Below are positions 1-6,781 of a stretch of 8,128 bases of DNA, piece by piece (within the stretch, counting starts at the first letter, position 1; each line of letters opens with the position of its first letter). A model generated the notes under the pieces. It did no database searches. It had not been told where the DNA came from and was given only the letters and a program-made list of their open reading frames with translations. Both the position numbers and the translations under genes were made by a program. Origin of the DNA: DATLFA01 sp039934635 (GTDB lineage: Bacteria > Actinomycetota > Acidimicrobiia > Acidimicrobiales > WLNW01); assembly GCA_039934635.1 (NCBI GenBank), contig JBDTLT010000244.1, positions 1 to 8,128 on the forward strand. The letters run 5' to 3'.

Positions 1-1
1 G

Positions 2-124
2 GCAGAGGAGCTTCGCTATCTCGACATGAGCGGCGATGGCATACCGGACGCAGTGAAACGCGTGCAACGGCGGACCTATAGCAGTCCGGCCAATGACGCC
101 GTGGACCTCGTCGAGGAGACTTGA
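2..124 (+). CDS. C-terminal part of small acidic DGDG-loop protein (5' end outside window)
   Basis: This is the end of a gene that begins before the window; 40 residues are visible, then TGA at 122-124. The segment LDMSGDGIPDAV resembles the Asp/Gly-rich DxDGDGxPD loops (calcium-loop-like) found in short actinobacterial hypothetical proteins. It is followed by an acidic stretch ending DAVDLVEET. No membrane segment or catalytic motif is visible. The frame stays protein-like after the TGA (see 125-211), so this stop may be premature. The function is unknown. The DGDG resemblance comes from pattern recognition, not from a search. Confidence 0.5.
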   Translation, partial: AEELRYLDMSGDGIPDAVKRVQRRTYSSPANDAVDLVEET

Positions 125-211
125 CGGCTCACGTACGGAATCGGTATCAACGGCATGCCTGCGGGGTCGGAGGAGCGTACGTGGGTGTTCGAGCGTTGGC
201 GCGGCCACTGA
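125..211 (+). pseudogene. Read-through continuation of the DGDG-loop protein after an in-frame TGA
   Basis: In the same frame as the gene ending at 124, the 28 codons after the TGA encode a coherent peptide: RLTYGIGINGMPAGSEERTW, then VFERWRGH, then a second TGA at 209-211. The balanced composition, with the GIGINGMP motif and little arginine excess, looks more like real coding sequence than intergenic DNA. I recall similar GIGIDGxP segments after DGDG loops in small actinobacterial proteins, but cannot confirm this here. The simplest reading is a nonsense mutation (for example CGA to TGA) that shortened the protein by 29 residues. Chance is possible because the stretch is short. Confidence 0.35.
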
Positions 212-301
212 GGGTAGCGATCTGGCAAGTCTCCGCCTTGAACCCGAACAAACCTTGAGCACTGAGTTCGATACGACCGATGCGAAGCGGCGAAGTTTGC
301 G

Positions 302-1639
302 ATGATGCGTGTCATGCGGTTGCGCCTCTCCTCGTGGATGGAAAGATTTCGAGCAAGCTTGTTTCTCGTGCCCATGATCGGATTGCTCGCCGCATTGGCG
401 CTGGGTGTCACCACAATCACGGTCGATTCCCGTCTCGACTGGGACGCGGCAGAACTACCGTTGGGTTTTTCGTCCACCGTCGAGAGCGCCCGGTCGCTAC
501 TGAGCACGATCGCCGGCGCGACAATCACATTCGCAGGAATCGCGTTCTCGATCTCGTTGCTGACGATACAGGGCGCAACCAACCAGTATTCACCCCGCGT
601 CGTACACACTTTGTTCCGTGATCCGTTCAACAAGCGGGTGATGGCGCTCGTCGTCGGCACGTTCACCTATTGCTTGGTCGTGTTGAGGTCGGTTCGGTCG
701 CCACTCGAGAGCAACGGTGACCCGGTGATACCTCACGCGTCGGTAGCACTTGCGGTGGTGCTTGGCATCGCCACAATCCTCGCGACGGTCGCATTCATCG
801 ATCACAGCGCGCATTCCATGGACGTGAGCGAGATCCTCGGTCGGGTCGCTCGCGAGGCGACAACCCGCATCCACTCGGAGTGGACGCCTCCGACAGCCGC
901 GCGAGTAACTCCCTACGTTGTCAACACCGCACCCGGGTACACGCTGCGCTACGAGCAGTCGGGTTGGATACAACGGGTAGACACCGCCGCGATGCTCAGG
1001 CTCATACCCGACGGTGGCACCCTGCAACTGGACGCGCAGCCCGGACGCTACGCCATCGCGGGCACGCGACTCGGCCTACTCACACCCTCGCCTGCCGACC
1101 CGCGAGCAATCGAGCGAGCCATCGGCACCGAGATAGTGGTGGGCGACACGCGAACGATGCAACAAGACGTGTCCTACGGCTTGCGCCAACTCGTCGATGT
1201 GACTCTCAGAGCACTATCCCCCGGCATCAACGACCCGACGACGGCGCAAGACGCGATCTTCCACACGGCAGCCGTGCTCCTCGAACTGCTGCGCCACGAT
1301 CCCCCTACGACCGAGCGAATCGGCGACCGCGGTCAGCGCGTCGTGCTGACGAACTCGCCCACAACTGCCGAACTCATCGGCTTGGCCTTCGACGAAACCC
1401 GTCGGGCCGCGGCGAGCCATCCGACTGTGTGCATCTATCTCCTCGAGGCACTTGCGCTCATCAGAGAGCCGCTCGACGAGGCTGGGCTGAATAATCGTAC
1501 GGATGGGCTCGTCGATCAGGCCCGCCTGATCGTCACGGGGTGCCGGGCGTCCGCGCTCGTGCCCGCTGATATCAGCCTTGTCGAGGAGGCATTTGCCGTA
1601 CGGTTCGGAGGCGCCGCTGGCGCGCCCGACCACGGTTGA
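302..1639 (+). CDS. DUF2254 family membrane protein
   Basis: An intact 445-residue protein of the usual DUF2254 length. Four hydrophobic segments lie near residues 20-41, 68-90, 113-130 and 146-166, all in the N-terminal 40%. The remaining 270 residues form a soluble domain. Two family hallmarks are visible: QYSPRVVHTLFRD after the second helix and ALSPGINDPTTAQDAI near residue 304. The family is widespread in actinobacteria and proteobacteria and has no established biochemical function; it is a predicted inner-membrane protein. The start is uncertain. ATG codons at 302, 305 and 314 are all possible and none has a strong Shine-Dalgarno; 302 gives the longest frame. The gene converges on the PRC-barrel gene at 1686 with 46 bp between the stops and no strong terminator hairpin. 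It has no frameshift, unlike several neighbours. Confidence 0.9.
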   Translation: MMRVMRLRLSSWMERFRASLFLVPMIGLLAALALGVTTITVDSRLDWDAAELPLGFSSTVESARSLLSTIAGATITFAGIAFSISLLTIQGATNQYSPRVVHTLFRDPFNKRVMALVVGTFTYCLVVLRSVRSPLESNGDPVIPHASVALAVVLGIATILATVAFIDHSAHSMDVSEILGRVAREATTRIHSEWTPPTAARVTPYVVNTAPGYTLRYEQSGWIQRVDTAAMLRLIPDGGTLQLDAQPGRYAIAGTRLGLLTPSPADPRAIERAIGTEIVVGDTRTMQQDVSYGLRQLVDVTLRALSPGINDPTTAQDAIFHTAAVLLELLRHDPPTTERIGDRGQRVVLTNSPTTAELIGLAFDETRRAAASHPTVCIYLLEALALIREPLDEAGLNNRTDGLVDQARLIVTGCRASALVPADISLVEEAFAVRFGGAAGAPDHG

Positions 1640-1685
1640 GATTATTTCCACGCGCTCGAGGCTCCGAGACTTCGCAACCGAAGGA

Positions 1686-2330
1686 TCAAAGATTCGTTTC
1701 GCAACGCCAGGAGAGTTGGGGCAAACGCGCACGCCTTTGCTGAAACGTCGAGGGTACGAGCTGCACACCGTCGTCATCGATATGTTCGATGTGAGAGCCT
1801 GCTACCACTGAGTCCGTGTGATTGAACCGCTGACCCTCCCTGACGATGATCGAATTGATGCGGCCGCTGCGACGCTCCAGGTTCCAAAGCACGATGTGAC
1901 CGACGTATCGTTGTGATAAGCGTCGAACCGGGACCGGGGAGCGCAACGCCAGGGGCGCGTCGGGCACACCGTCAGATCGGATGAGTGCGTTGTCACGTGG
2001 TGCGAGCCACAAGCCTGTGCGGGCCTGCTCAGGCCAGTCGGCGGCAGCGGGTTTTTCGTACGGAGCTGCGAATGGTGCCAACTGTTCGATCTCCTCGCGC
2101 ACGAGCTCGATCTCCAACCAGCCGTCGGGTCCAGCGGTAACGCAGGAGACTTGAACGATCCGCGGAACGGAGCCGGGCATGCCAACGGCGATGTGAGTGA
2201 TCTGCTGGGTCCCCACGTCGCAGATGAGGGCGACCACTTCTAGGACGATGCCATTCGGTGTCCTTGCTTTGGAACCGCAGTGCAGCGAGACCGTCTCGGC
2301 GGCAACCGCTGGCACGCTGGTCGGTACCAT
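1686..2330 (-). CDS. PRC-barrel-like protein, paralogue of the gene at 7096
   Basis: A 214-residue soluble protein with two successive PRC-barrel-like beta domains, at roughly residues 10-75 and 125-192. The best marks are in the second half: VGHIVLWNLERRSGRI, a VREGQRF turn and the HIEHIDDDGVQLV strand. All of these match the second PRC protein at 7096-7728 (VLGIVDLWDLEPRTGRI and HIDHIDDDGIHLV). PRC-barrel domains are small folds used in ribosome maturation (RimM), photosynthetic reaction centres and many stress-linked actinobacterial proteins of unknown role, so a binding or adaptor function is the most that can be inferred. The start is well supported by GAGGAGGAC eight bases upstream of ATG. 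The tail after the last barrel strand is about 12 residues longer than in the paralogue and may be non-homologous. The 220 bp upstream separate it from the GerMN gene, so it probably has its own promoter. Confidence 0.8.
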   Translation of the reverse strand: MVPTSVPAVAAETVSLHCGSKARTPNGIVLEVVALICDVGTQQITHIAVGMPGSVPRIVQVSCVTAGPDGWLEIELVREEIEQLAPFAAPYEKPAAADWPEQARTGLWLAPRDNALIRSDGVPDAPLALRSPVPVRRLSQRYVGHIVLWNLERRSGRINSIIVREGQRFNHTDSVVAGSHIEHIDDDGVQLVPSTFQQRRARLPQLSWRCETNL

Positions 2331-2550
2331 TGCGTCCTCCTCGATGGCGCTTGGCCTACTCAGTCACGCGTCACCAGCCGACCCCCATCCTGGATGAAGC
2401 ACATGGCGTGCCCATGCCATTGATGTTGAAGTCTCGTGTTTTTACCAACCTCGCGGGCGACCGATCGACCACTCACAACCACTTGGGGCAACGCGGTCGC
2501 GAGTTCGTCACGTGTCGGTCAGGGCTAACCATTTCATGCGCGAGGTTGTG

Positions 2551-3549
2551 TCAGCCGCAAGCGTTCGGGTAGCACGGCAAGGTGTTGTTCGATGACTGGC
2601 GGTACGGGCCAGCGGACACGGCGACCTCGAAAAGGTTGCCGCCGTCGTATTGGGGTCGGATGGGTCGCTGAGCGTAATCCCAGATAGCAACCTCGGGAGT
2701 GGAGACGCGCTGCGTGACACCGACGACCCGCCCTGTCGGAAGCCGGACGCTCAGGGGCAATGGCCGCACGTTCTCGCTCGATACCGATGCTTCAAGGCTC
2801 GGCTTGCCAAGAAATCGGGCGATCGCTAAGCAGAGCGAAAGATCCTCGCCGCTAGACATTCCGCTATTTGAATGAGCCGGGCGAAGTTCATCGTGAACTC
2901 GGCGTCGCGGTCGGCGCAGGCGAGCGCGTCGTCTGGCTCGGCACCGTCGATGTAGTAGGTGGGGCTGCAGCAAGCTGACATAGTCACCGCGCGCTACCGG
3001 ATCTCGCGTGACAACGCCGTTGGCCTTGGGCACTTCGATCGGCGCGTCGGCGATGGTGTATTGGATGAGCGTGACTCCCGGTTGTCCCGTGAGCGTGAGC
3101 GTTATTTGTCCAAGTGCGAGTATGCGATCGCTACGCGGAATCTCGTTGAACGTCCGAGCGAGATCCACCGTGACGATCGTTGCAGTGCTACGCGTACGAG
3201 AAATGATGTCCGGACCCGTTAGTGCGGTGCGTAGTCCGGCGGTCACCTCGGCCGGGGTGGGGCCTTCGAGAAGTGCTGCCAGCCCGTCGGCCGGCGTCAG
3301 AGCACTCGTTGTGCGGCGGATGACGGCGACGAGAACTCCGGAGCGAATGAGATAGATGTCGTACGCGACCATACGGGAAGTCGTCGTCAGATTGGGACTT
3401 GACCCGGTCGGAGCCGTTAGCGATGCGGGCGTGGTGTCGATCAAGCCAAAGGGAACTTCATCCGAATCGAAGAGATCCGGGTTCGCTTGCAGGCCGACAC
3501 CACACGACGACAGCGCAAGCGTCAAACAAAGCAGAACTTTCATTCGCAT
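2551..3549 (-). CDS. GerMN-domain lipoprotein (LpqB-like), C-terminus probably frame-disturbed
   Basis: The protein starts with a lipoprotein signal: MRMKV, a hydrophobic core, then lipobox LSSC with Cys at residue 16. A Ser/Thr/Pro linker follows (about 40-58), then a GerMN domain at about 60-193. Seen there are YDIYLIRSGVLVAVIRR, the LLEGPTPAE motif, TIVTVDLARTFNE, LALGQITLTLTG and the closing RGDYVSLL. GerMN lipoproteins sit outside the membrane, often coded next to a sensor kinase as in mtrB-lpqB, where LpqB tunes the kinase. The kinase remnant lies directly upstream and originally ended in an ATGA overlap with the second ATG (3543). After residue 195 the frame becomes extremely Arg-rich for about 35 residues while another frame reads normally. 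Normal composition then returns near MSSGEDLSL, so one or two indels, or a fused downstream gene, are likely. The GerMN part is secure; the last 137 residues are not. Starts at 3549 and 3543 are both possible. Confidence 0.7.
   Translation of the reverse strand: MRMKVLLCLTLALSSCGVGLQANPDLFDSDEVPFGLIDTTPASLTAPTGSSPNLTTTSRMVAYDIYLIRSGVLVAVIRRTTSALTPADGLAALLEGPTPAEVTAGLRTALTGPDIISRTRSTATIVTVDLARTFNEIPRSDRILALGQITLTLTGQPGVTLIQYTIADAPIEVPKANGVVTRDPVARGDYVSLLQPHLLHRRCRARRRARLRRPRRRVHDELRPAHSNSGMSSGEDLSLCLAIARFLGKPSLEASVSSENVRPLPLSVRLPTGRVVGVTQRVSTPEVAIWDYAQRPIRPQYDGGNLFEVAVSAGPYRQSSNNTLPCYPNACG
2826..2981 (-). other. Alternative-frame segment inside the GerMN gene (possible displaced coding sequence)
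   Basis: This is a 51-codon frame from ATG 2981 to TAG 2826-2828, overlapping the GerMN gene. It starts MSACCSPTYYIDGAEPDDAL and continues CADRDAEFTMNFARLIQI. Its composition is that of a normal acidic protein. The frame of the long GerMN reading frame over the same DNA gives an arginine-rich string (RRCRARRRARLRRPRRR) typical of an off-frame read in GC-rich DNA. I read this as the original coding frame of the interval, displaced by an indel near 2970 and rejoined near 2850. A separate overlapping small gene is possible, but the position of its ATG within the GerMN end has no good ribosome site. Confidence 0.35.
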
Positions 3550-4723
3550 GGCGCATGTCCGATCGGTAGAGAACGACGAACCGGCACCCGCCCGGATCAC
3601 CTGGCTCCACGTCGACTGACCCGCCGTGCAATCGTGCATGCTCGGCCACGAGGGCGAGACCGAGCCCGGTTCCCCTGACAAGCTTTGTCGCGCTGGCCGT
3701 GCCACGACGGAACCGTTCGAAGACGAGCAATTGTGCATTCTCGATGAGGTTGGCGAGGATGCGTTCTACGCGCGCGCTCGTCTATCCAGACGGCTTCGGG
3801 CATCGGTGTGGTTGTGCGCAATGGCACCTGGTCGAGCGGCGCCACGGTCTGGCGAACGAACGAGACTGGTTCCACCTCCTCGCCGGCGAGTTCGTTCACT
3901 CCGGCGTCGTAGCGAGAGATCTCGAGCAGATCGAGGACGAGCCGCTCGAAATATTGAATTTGACTCTCTAGAACATCGAGAGCGGCGCGAACTCGAACCG
4001 GCATCTCCTGCGCGCGCGCTTGCAACACTTGCACCGCCGTCGCCAGTGCGGTGAGAGGCGTACGAAATTCGTGGCTCACGTCAGATGCAAAGCGCGCTTC
4101 CTTCTCGATGCGATCCTGGAGGGCGTCAGCCATAGCGTTGAACGAGTCGACGAGCGGTTGCAGGTCAACGTCTCCATCGGCTTCTAGCCTCGTGTCGAGT
4201 GCACCATCGGCGATGCGACCGCTCGCCCTCGAAACCCTCTGCAGTGGCATCAAGACGCGGCGGCTCGAATACAAGCCGGCGCCGGCGCCCACAACGGTGG
4301 TCACAAGGCTCGCTACGCCGAGCCCTGCGGCAAGAGCAGCGAGCGTTTCGTTCAACTCTCGTAGCGGAAACACTTCGAAGTAGCTTGCACCCGTGTTCCC
4401 GAGTGGTGTGCCAATCCCCAATTGTGTGACGCCGTCAAGACGGAATCGTTGCTTTACCGCACGGCCTCGGGCCACGGCCACAACGAAGTCGGAAGGCAGC
4501 GAGGCTTCACTCATCCCAACATCCGACGAGAACCATGTCCCATCAACGTTGATCAGGACCCGGAAATCAGCCTCTCCGGGAGCGAGTCGAGCAGGCTCCT
4601 TGGGTCGGAGTCGTCTGCGTCGAGCACCGAGGTGGCGATGCGTGCATTCGCAAAGGCCTGACGAGTCGCCGAGCGTTCGCGCTGGTCCGTGAGATACGAG
4701 CGCGTCAGTTCATACGTGCACGA
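3540..4723 (-). pseudogene. Sensor histidine kinase pseudogene (HAMP-HisKA-HATPase_c), MtrB-like
   Basis: Homology is clear but split over several frames. In order: TYELTRSYLTDQRERSATRQ (end of the first helix and start of the sensor, 4717-4650); a sensor ending VDGTWFSSDVG; a transmembrane helix (SLVTTVVGAGAGLYSS); a HAMP linker; the H-box SHEFRTPLT with His codon at 4071-4073; N-box remnant ILANLIENA (about 3734-3760); F-box FERFRRG; G2 box GTGLGLAL; and an end SLPIGHAPCE whose TGA (3540-3542) overlaps the lipoprotein ATG. Lesions: in-frame TAA at 4724-4726; -1 near 4559 in a G run; +1 in the CG run 3769-3776; -1 near 3572. About 30 residues are missing between N-box and F-box, including the DxGxG G1 box needed for ATP binding. 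The first transmembrane helix is also absent. A possible N-terminal piece (VSSCTRTEGL to FSDMSAR) extends in frame to GTG 4837. No response regulator is adjacent. The longest intact piece is 3597-4514. The product should be inactive. Confidence 0.8.
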
Positions 4724-4906
4724 TTACCGAGCGCTCATGTCACTGAACGAAGATGATCTTGGTTGCACCGTCGGAACCCCGCTCTCGAAAGCCGCTCTGT
4801 TCTTCGAGAGCCCCTCGGTTCTCGTGCACGAGCTCACGCTGCTTGCCCGAGCAAGAGCAAGTCGGCTTTACGCTCCGAGACTCACCGCACTTTTACCGCG
4901 AAACAG

Positions 4907-5347
4907 CTAGTCGCTGGGCGGTTCACCGCTAACAACTAGGACTGGCCTGTGAGTTCCCTGCAATACGGCTTGGGCTACTGACGGTTCAAGGAGCCGCCGT
5001 AGCAGGTGCTTGTCGTGCGAGCCAACGACAACCGCATCGACATCTTGTTCCTCGGCCGTGATGCAAATCACCCTGGCGGGGTCTCCACGCAACTCGAGCA
5101 CTTCTGCATCGTCGAGTCCTGCCTGTTCCGCGCGCTCTGGGATGCTTTGCTCGTCATGACGGCGCGCCATCAGATCCGCGAATGTGACGGGGTAGATCGC
5201 GCCGAAGCTGCCCGCAGATATCCAAGGGACAACGTGGCGGCTAACGCTCACGACAACAAATTCTGCATCAGGAAAAAGGCGCTCCGCCTCGCGTGCCGCC
5301 CGGAGCGAGATGGGCGACTCGTCGAGAGCGACAAGAATCTTCGCCAT
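4907..5347 (-). CDS. Universal stress protein (UspA family), short form
   Basis: A 146-residue single-domain Usp. It opens with the typical first strand MAKILVALDESPISLRAARE and has the second strand AEFVVVSVS. The C-terminal strand-loop-strand is DAVVVGSHDKHLLRRLLEPS followed by VAQAVLQGTHRPVLVVS. Usp proteins are cytoplasmic dimers induced by starvation, hypoxia or other stress. The ATP-binding type carries G-2x-G-9x-G(S/T); here the second Gly is Asp and the third is Glu-Pro, so ATP binding is doubtful, as in UspA-type members. An upstream TTG/ATG extension exists, but ATG 5347 is preferred because AGGAAGG lies about 8 bases before it and the family begins here. It follows the second Usp gene by 63 bp on the same strand, so the two are probably cotranscribed. 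Its stop abuts the kinase remnant region. Confidence 0.88.
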   Translation of the reverse strand: MAKILVALDESPISLRAAREAERLFPDAEFVVVSVSRHVVPWISAGSFGAIYPVTFADLMARRHDEQSIPERAEQAGLDDAEVLELRGDPARVICITAEEQDVDAVVVGSHDKHLLRRLLEPSVAQAVLQGTHRPVLVVSGEPPSD

Positions 5348-5410
5348 ATGCTGTCCTTCCTGTGTGATTGTTGCACCGGTGAAACGCCGATGCTCGAGTG
5401 GACGCAACCG

Positions 5411-5962
5411 TCACCGCGGTTCGCGGGCTCGAAACCTATCTACACGAACGTCGAACATCTCGTTTCCGATAAACCGAACTGCGTCGAACGAGATCTGCCC
5501 AGCTTTGCCATCCGCACCTCCCGCGTGGTCGGCGGGGACCAGCACGACAGGTCCCTGGAAGTGCTGCGAGCAACGCTCGCCAATCGATCGACCGAAAAAG
5601 TGAAAACGTCGGCGTGGCCGACCCACGACGATCAGATCGGCGCCGGCAGCCGCCATGATCAGTCCGGCTGCAGGCTCGGCGACCTGAATCGTAGAGCGAA
5701 CGGGAATCGCGCCGCGGCGCGTCCCGAACTCCTGTCGTAGGACACTGTCCTGCATCGCCTCTACGTCGTCACTCATCTCAGTGGCGGTGAACATAGGGGC
5801 GCAAGTTATTCCCGGAGCTTCGCACCACCAGTAGTCTTGAGGTGGTCGCACACAGGTGACGACCTCGATCAGTGCGCCGGTGGCAGCAGCCTCTCGCACC
5901 GCCCATCGCAAGGCGGCTCGAGCGGAAGGGGTGTCGACTAGGCCGACGATCATTCGTTCCAT
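5411..5962 (-). CDS. Universal stress protein (UspA-like), first gene of usp pair
   Basis: A 183-residue protein with a Usp fold: strand MIVGLVDTPSARAALRWAVR, strand ALIEVVTCVRPP, then a long insert rich in Trp and Cys (DYWWCEAPGITCAP, about 43-56). The ADLIVVGRPRRRFHFFGRSI segment and QHFQGPVVLVPADH follow. The signature loop has only its first Gly in place (GRPRRRFHF against G-2x-G-9x-G-S), so classical ATP binding looks lost. Arg-rich residues replace the glycines. A 35-residue C-terminal tail after the last Usp strand is unusual. ATG 5962 is supported by an AGGGGG tract about 6 bases upstream; an in-frame ATG at 5953 is less well placed. The gene is divergent from the MarR gene across 175 bp and leads the two-gene usp operon. 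Confidence 0.85.
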   Translation of the reverse strand: MERMIVGLVDTPSARAALRWAVREAAATGALIEVVTCVRPPQDYWWCEAPGITCAPMFTATEMSDDVEAMQDSVLRQEFGTRRGAIPVRSTIQVAEPAAGLIMAAAGADLIVVGRPRRRFHFFGRSIGERCSQHFQGPVVLVPADHAGGADGKAGQISFDAVRFIGNEMFDVRVDRFRAREPR

Positions 5963-6137
5963 ATCGTCCCCCTACCACGGGTACATCAACCGTAAACACA
6001 TTACGTTGTACAATTAGTGTAGTCATACATATATAAACGCTACCGCACCGTGACTGGGCTCCAGGATCGCGGCGTCGAAGTACTCGCCATCGCCATTCGG
6101 CTATACGCTTGCGCGTCCAACGACGGGGAGCTCGCCC
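5963..6137. promoter_or_regulatory. Divergent usp / marR promoter region with palindrome TTGTACAA
   Basis: This 175-bp gap separates the minus-strand usp pair from the plus-strand MarR gene and is clearly more AT-rich than its surroundings around 5985-6040. It holds a perfect 8-bp palindrome TTGTACAA at 6006-6013, overlapped by an imperfect TACA-5-TGTA inverted repeat (6009-6021). On the plus strand TTGTAC (6006-6011) and TATATA (6030-6035) form a plausible -35/-10 pair with an 18-bp spacer. MarR proteins commonly bind such palindromes to control themselves and a divergent gene, so joint control of marR and usp is a reasonable inference. No binding site is proven. Confidence 0.45.
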
Positions 6138-6644
6138 ATGCCTCGGGGGTCAGACGCCACTGACATTTCGGCAAACTCTCGTAGCATCGACACGCTCACC
6201 GAATCGTTGCTGCTGGCTTCTCGCGTCCTCGTCGCGGTGGCAGCTCGATCGATCGCCGAATCGGCCGACGATGTCACGTTGCCGCAATACCGAGCGCTTT
6301 TCGTCCTCTCATCCCGGGGCCCGCAGACCGTCGGATCGCTGGCGGTCTCCCTTTCGGTGCACCCATCGACTGCGACGCGCCTCTGCGACCGCCTCGTCGC
6401 GAAGCGGTTGGTTCTCCGCAAGTCGACGCCTGATAACCGCCGCGAGGTTTGCGTGTCGCTTGCGGCACGCGGCAAACGACTCGTCGACGACGTAACCGAG
6501 CGACGACGTGAAGACATCGCTGCGATCGTTCAAAGGATACCGAACGAGGCAAGGGTGAAGGTGGTCGACGCCCTTCGAGCCTTCGCAGCGGCAGCCGACG
6601 AGGTACCCGAGCTCGGATTGTCCGGCTTCACGTCACTCGTCTGA
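6138..6644 (+). CDS. MarR family transcriptional regulator
   Basis: A 168-residue cytoplasmic DNA-binding protein of normal MarR length. The order is an N-terminal dimerisation helix (about 15-42), LPQYRALFVLSSRGPQTVGS leading into the first helix of the winged helix, then recognition helix HPSTATRLCDRLVAKRL (about 75-91). The wing is LRKSTPDNRREVCVSL with the conserved Asp and Arg residues, followed by the C-terminal dimer helix (ARGKRLVDDVTERRREDI). MarR proteins are usually repressors released by a small ligand or oxidation. One cysteine sits in the recognition helix (RLCDR) and one in the wing (EVCV), which might allow thiol sensing; that is conjecture. ATG 6138 has GGGGAG seven bases upstream. 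The likely targets are its own promoter and the divergent usp pair. The frame is intact. Confidence 0.92.
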   Translation: MPRGSDATDISANSRSIDTLTESLLLASRVLVAVAARSIAESADDVTLPQYRALFVLSSRGPQTVGSLAVSLSVHPSTATRLCDRLVAKRLVLRKSTPDNRREVCVSLAARGKRLVDDVTERRREDIAAIVQRIPNEARVKVVDALRAFAAAADEVPELGLSGFTSLV

Positions 6645-6751
6645 GACACGCGATAGAGGACGGCATACTGCATTCATTGCTTCGACTACCATAAAGGTGT
6701 AGTTTGGCAGTTATTGTAGTGTTGCACATCCGACGCGACGTACGGACGTTA

Positions 6752-6763
6752 CGACGATCGTCG
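6752..6763. repeat. 12-bp perfect palindrome CGACGATCGTCG
   Basis: The sequence equals its own reverse complement over 12 bases. It is nested within a wider inverted pair, GCGACG at 6735-6740 and CGTCGC at 6759-6764. It lies between marR and the PRC gene, outside coding sequence, so it could be an operator or part of a weak hairpin. There is no run of T after it to suggest a terminator. In GC-rich DNA a palindrome of this size can arise by chance. Confidence 0.35.
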
Positions 6764-6781
6764 CAGACAGGACTGCCCATG

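Noticed and set aside
880..1494. Long plus-strand frame within the DUF2254 gene
   Set aside because: Arg/His/Pro/Thr-rich off-frame composition; fully inside a gene with clear family motifs.
1640..1685. CTCG-6-CGAG inverted repeat as a bidirectional terminator between convergent genes
   Set aside because: Stem of only four pairs and no T-run.
4689..4910. Plus-strand 73-codon frame upstream of the kinase remnant
   Set aside because: Reads fairly well after ATG 4737, but has no ribosome site or recognisable motif. The minus strand here carries the probable kinase N-terminus (FSDMSAR), so it is more likely a shadow.
5006..5740. 244-codon plus-strand frame antisense to both usp genes
   Set aside because: It spans two well-supported Usp proteins and the gap between them; composition is off-frame.
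6698..6720. Two TGTAGT copies 17 bp apart, with a third at 6018-6023, considered as a MarR operator repeat
   Set aside because: The hexamer also occurs inside coding sequence at 2951-2956 and is not palindromic; chance is likely.
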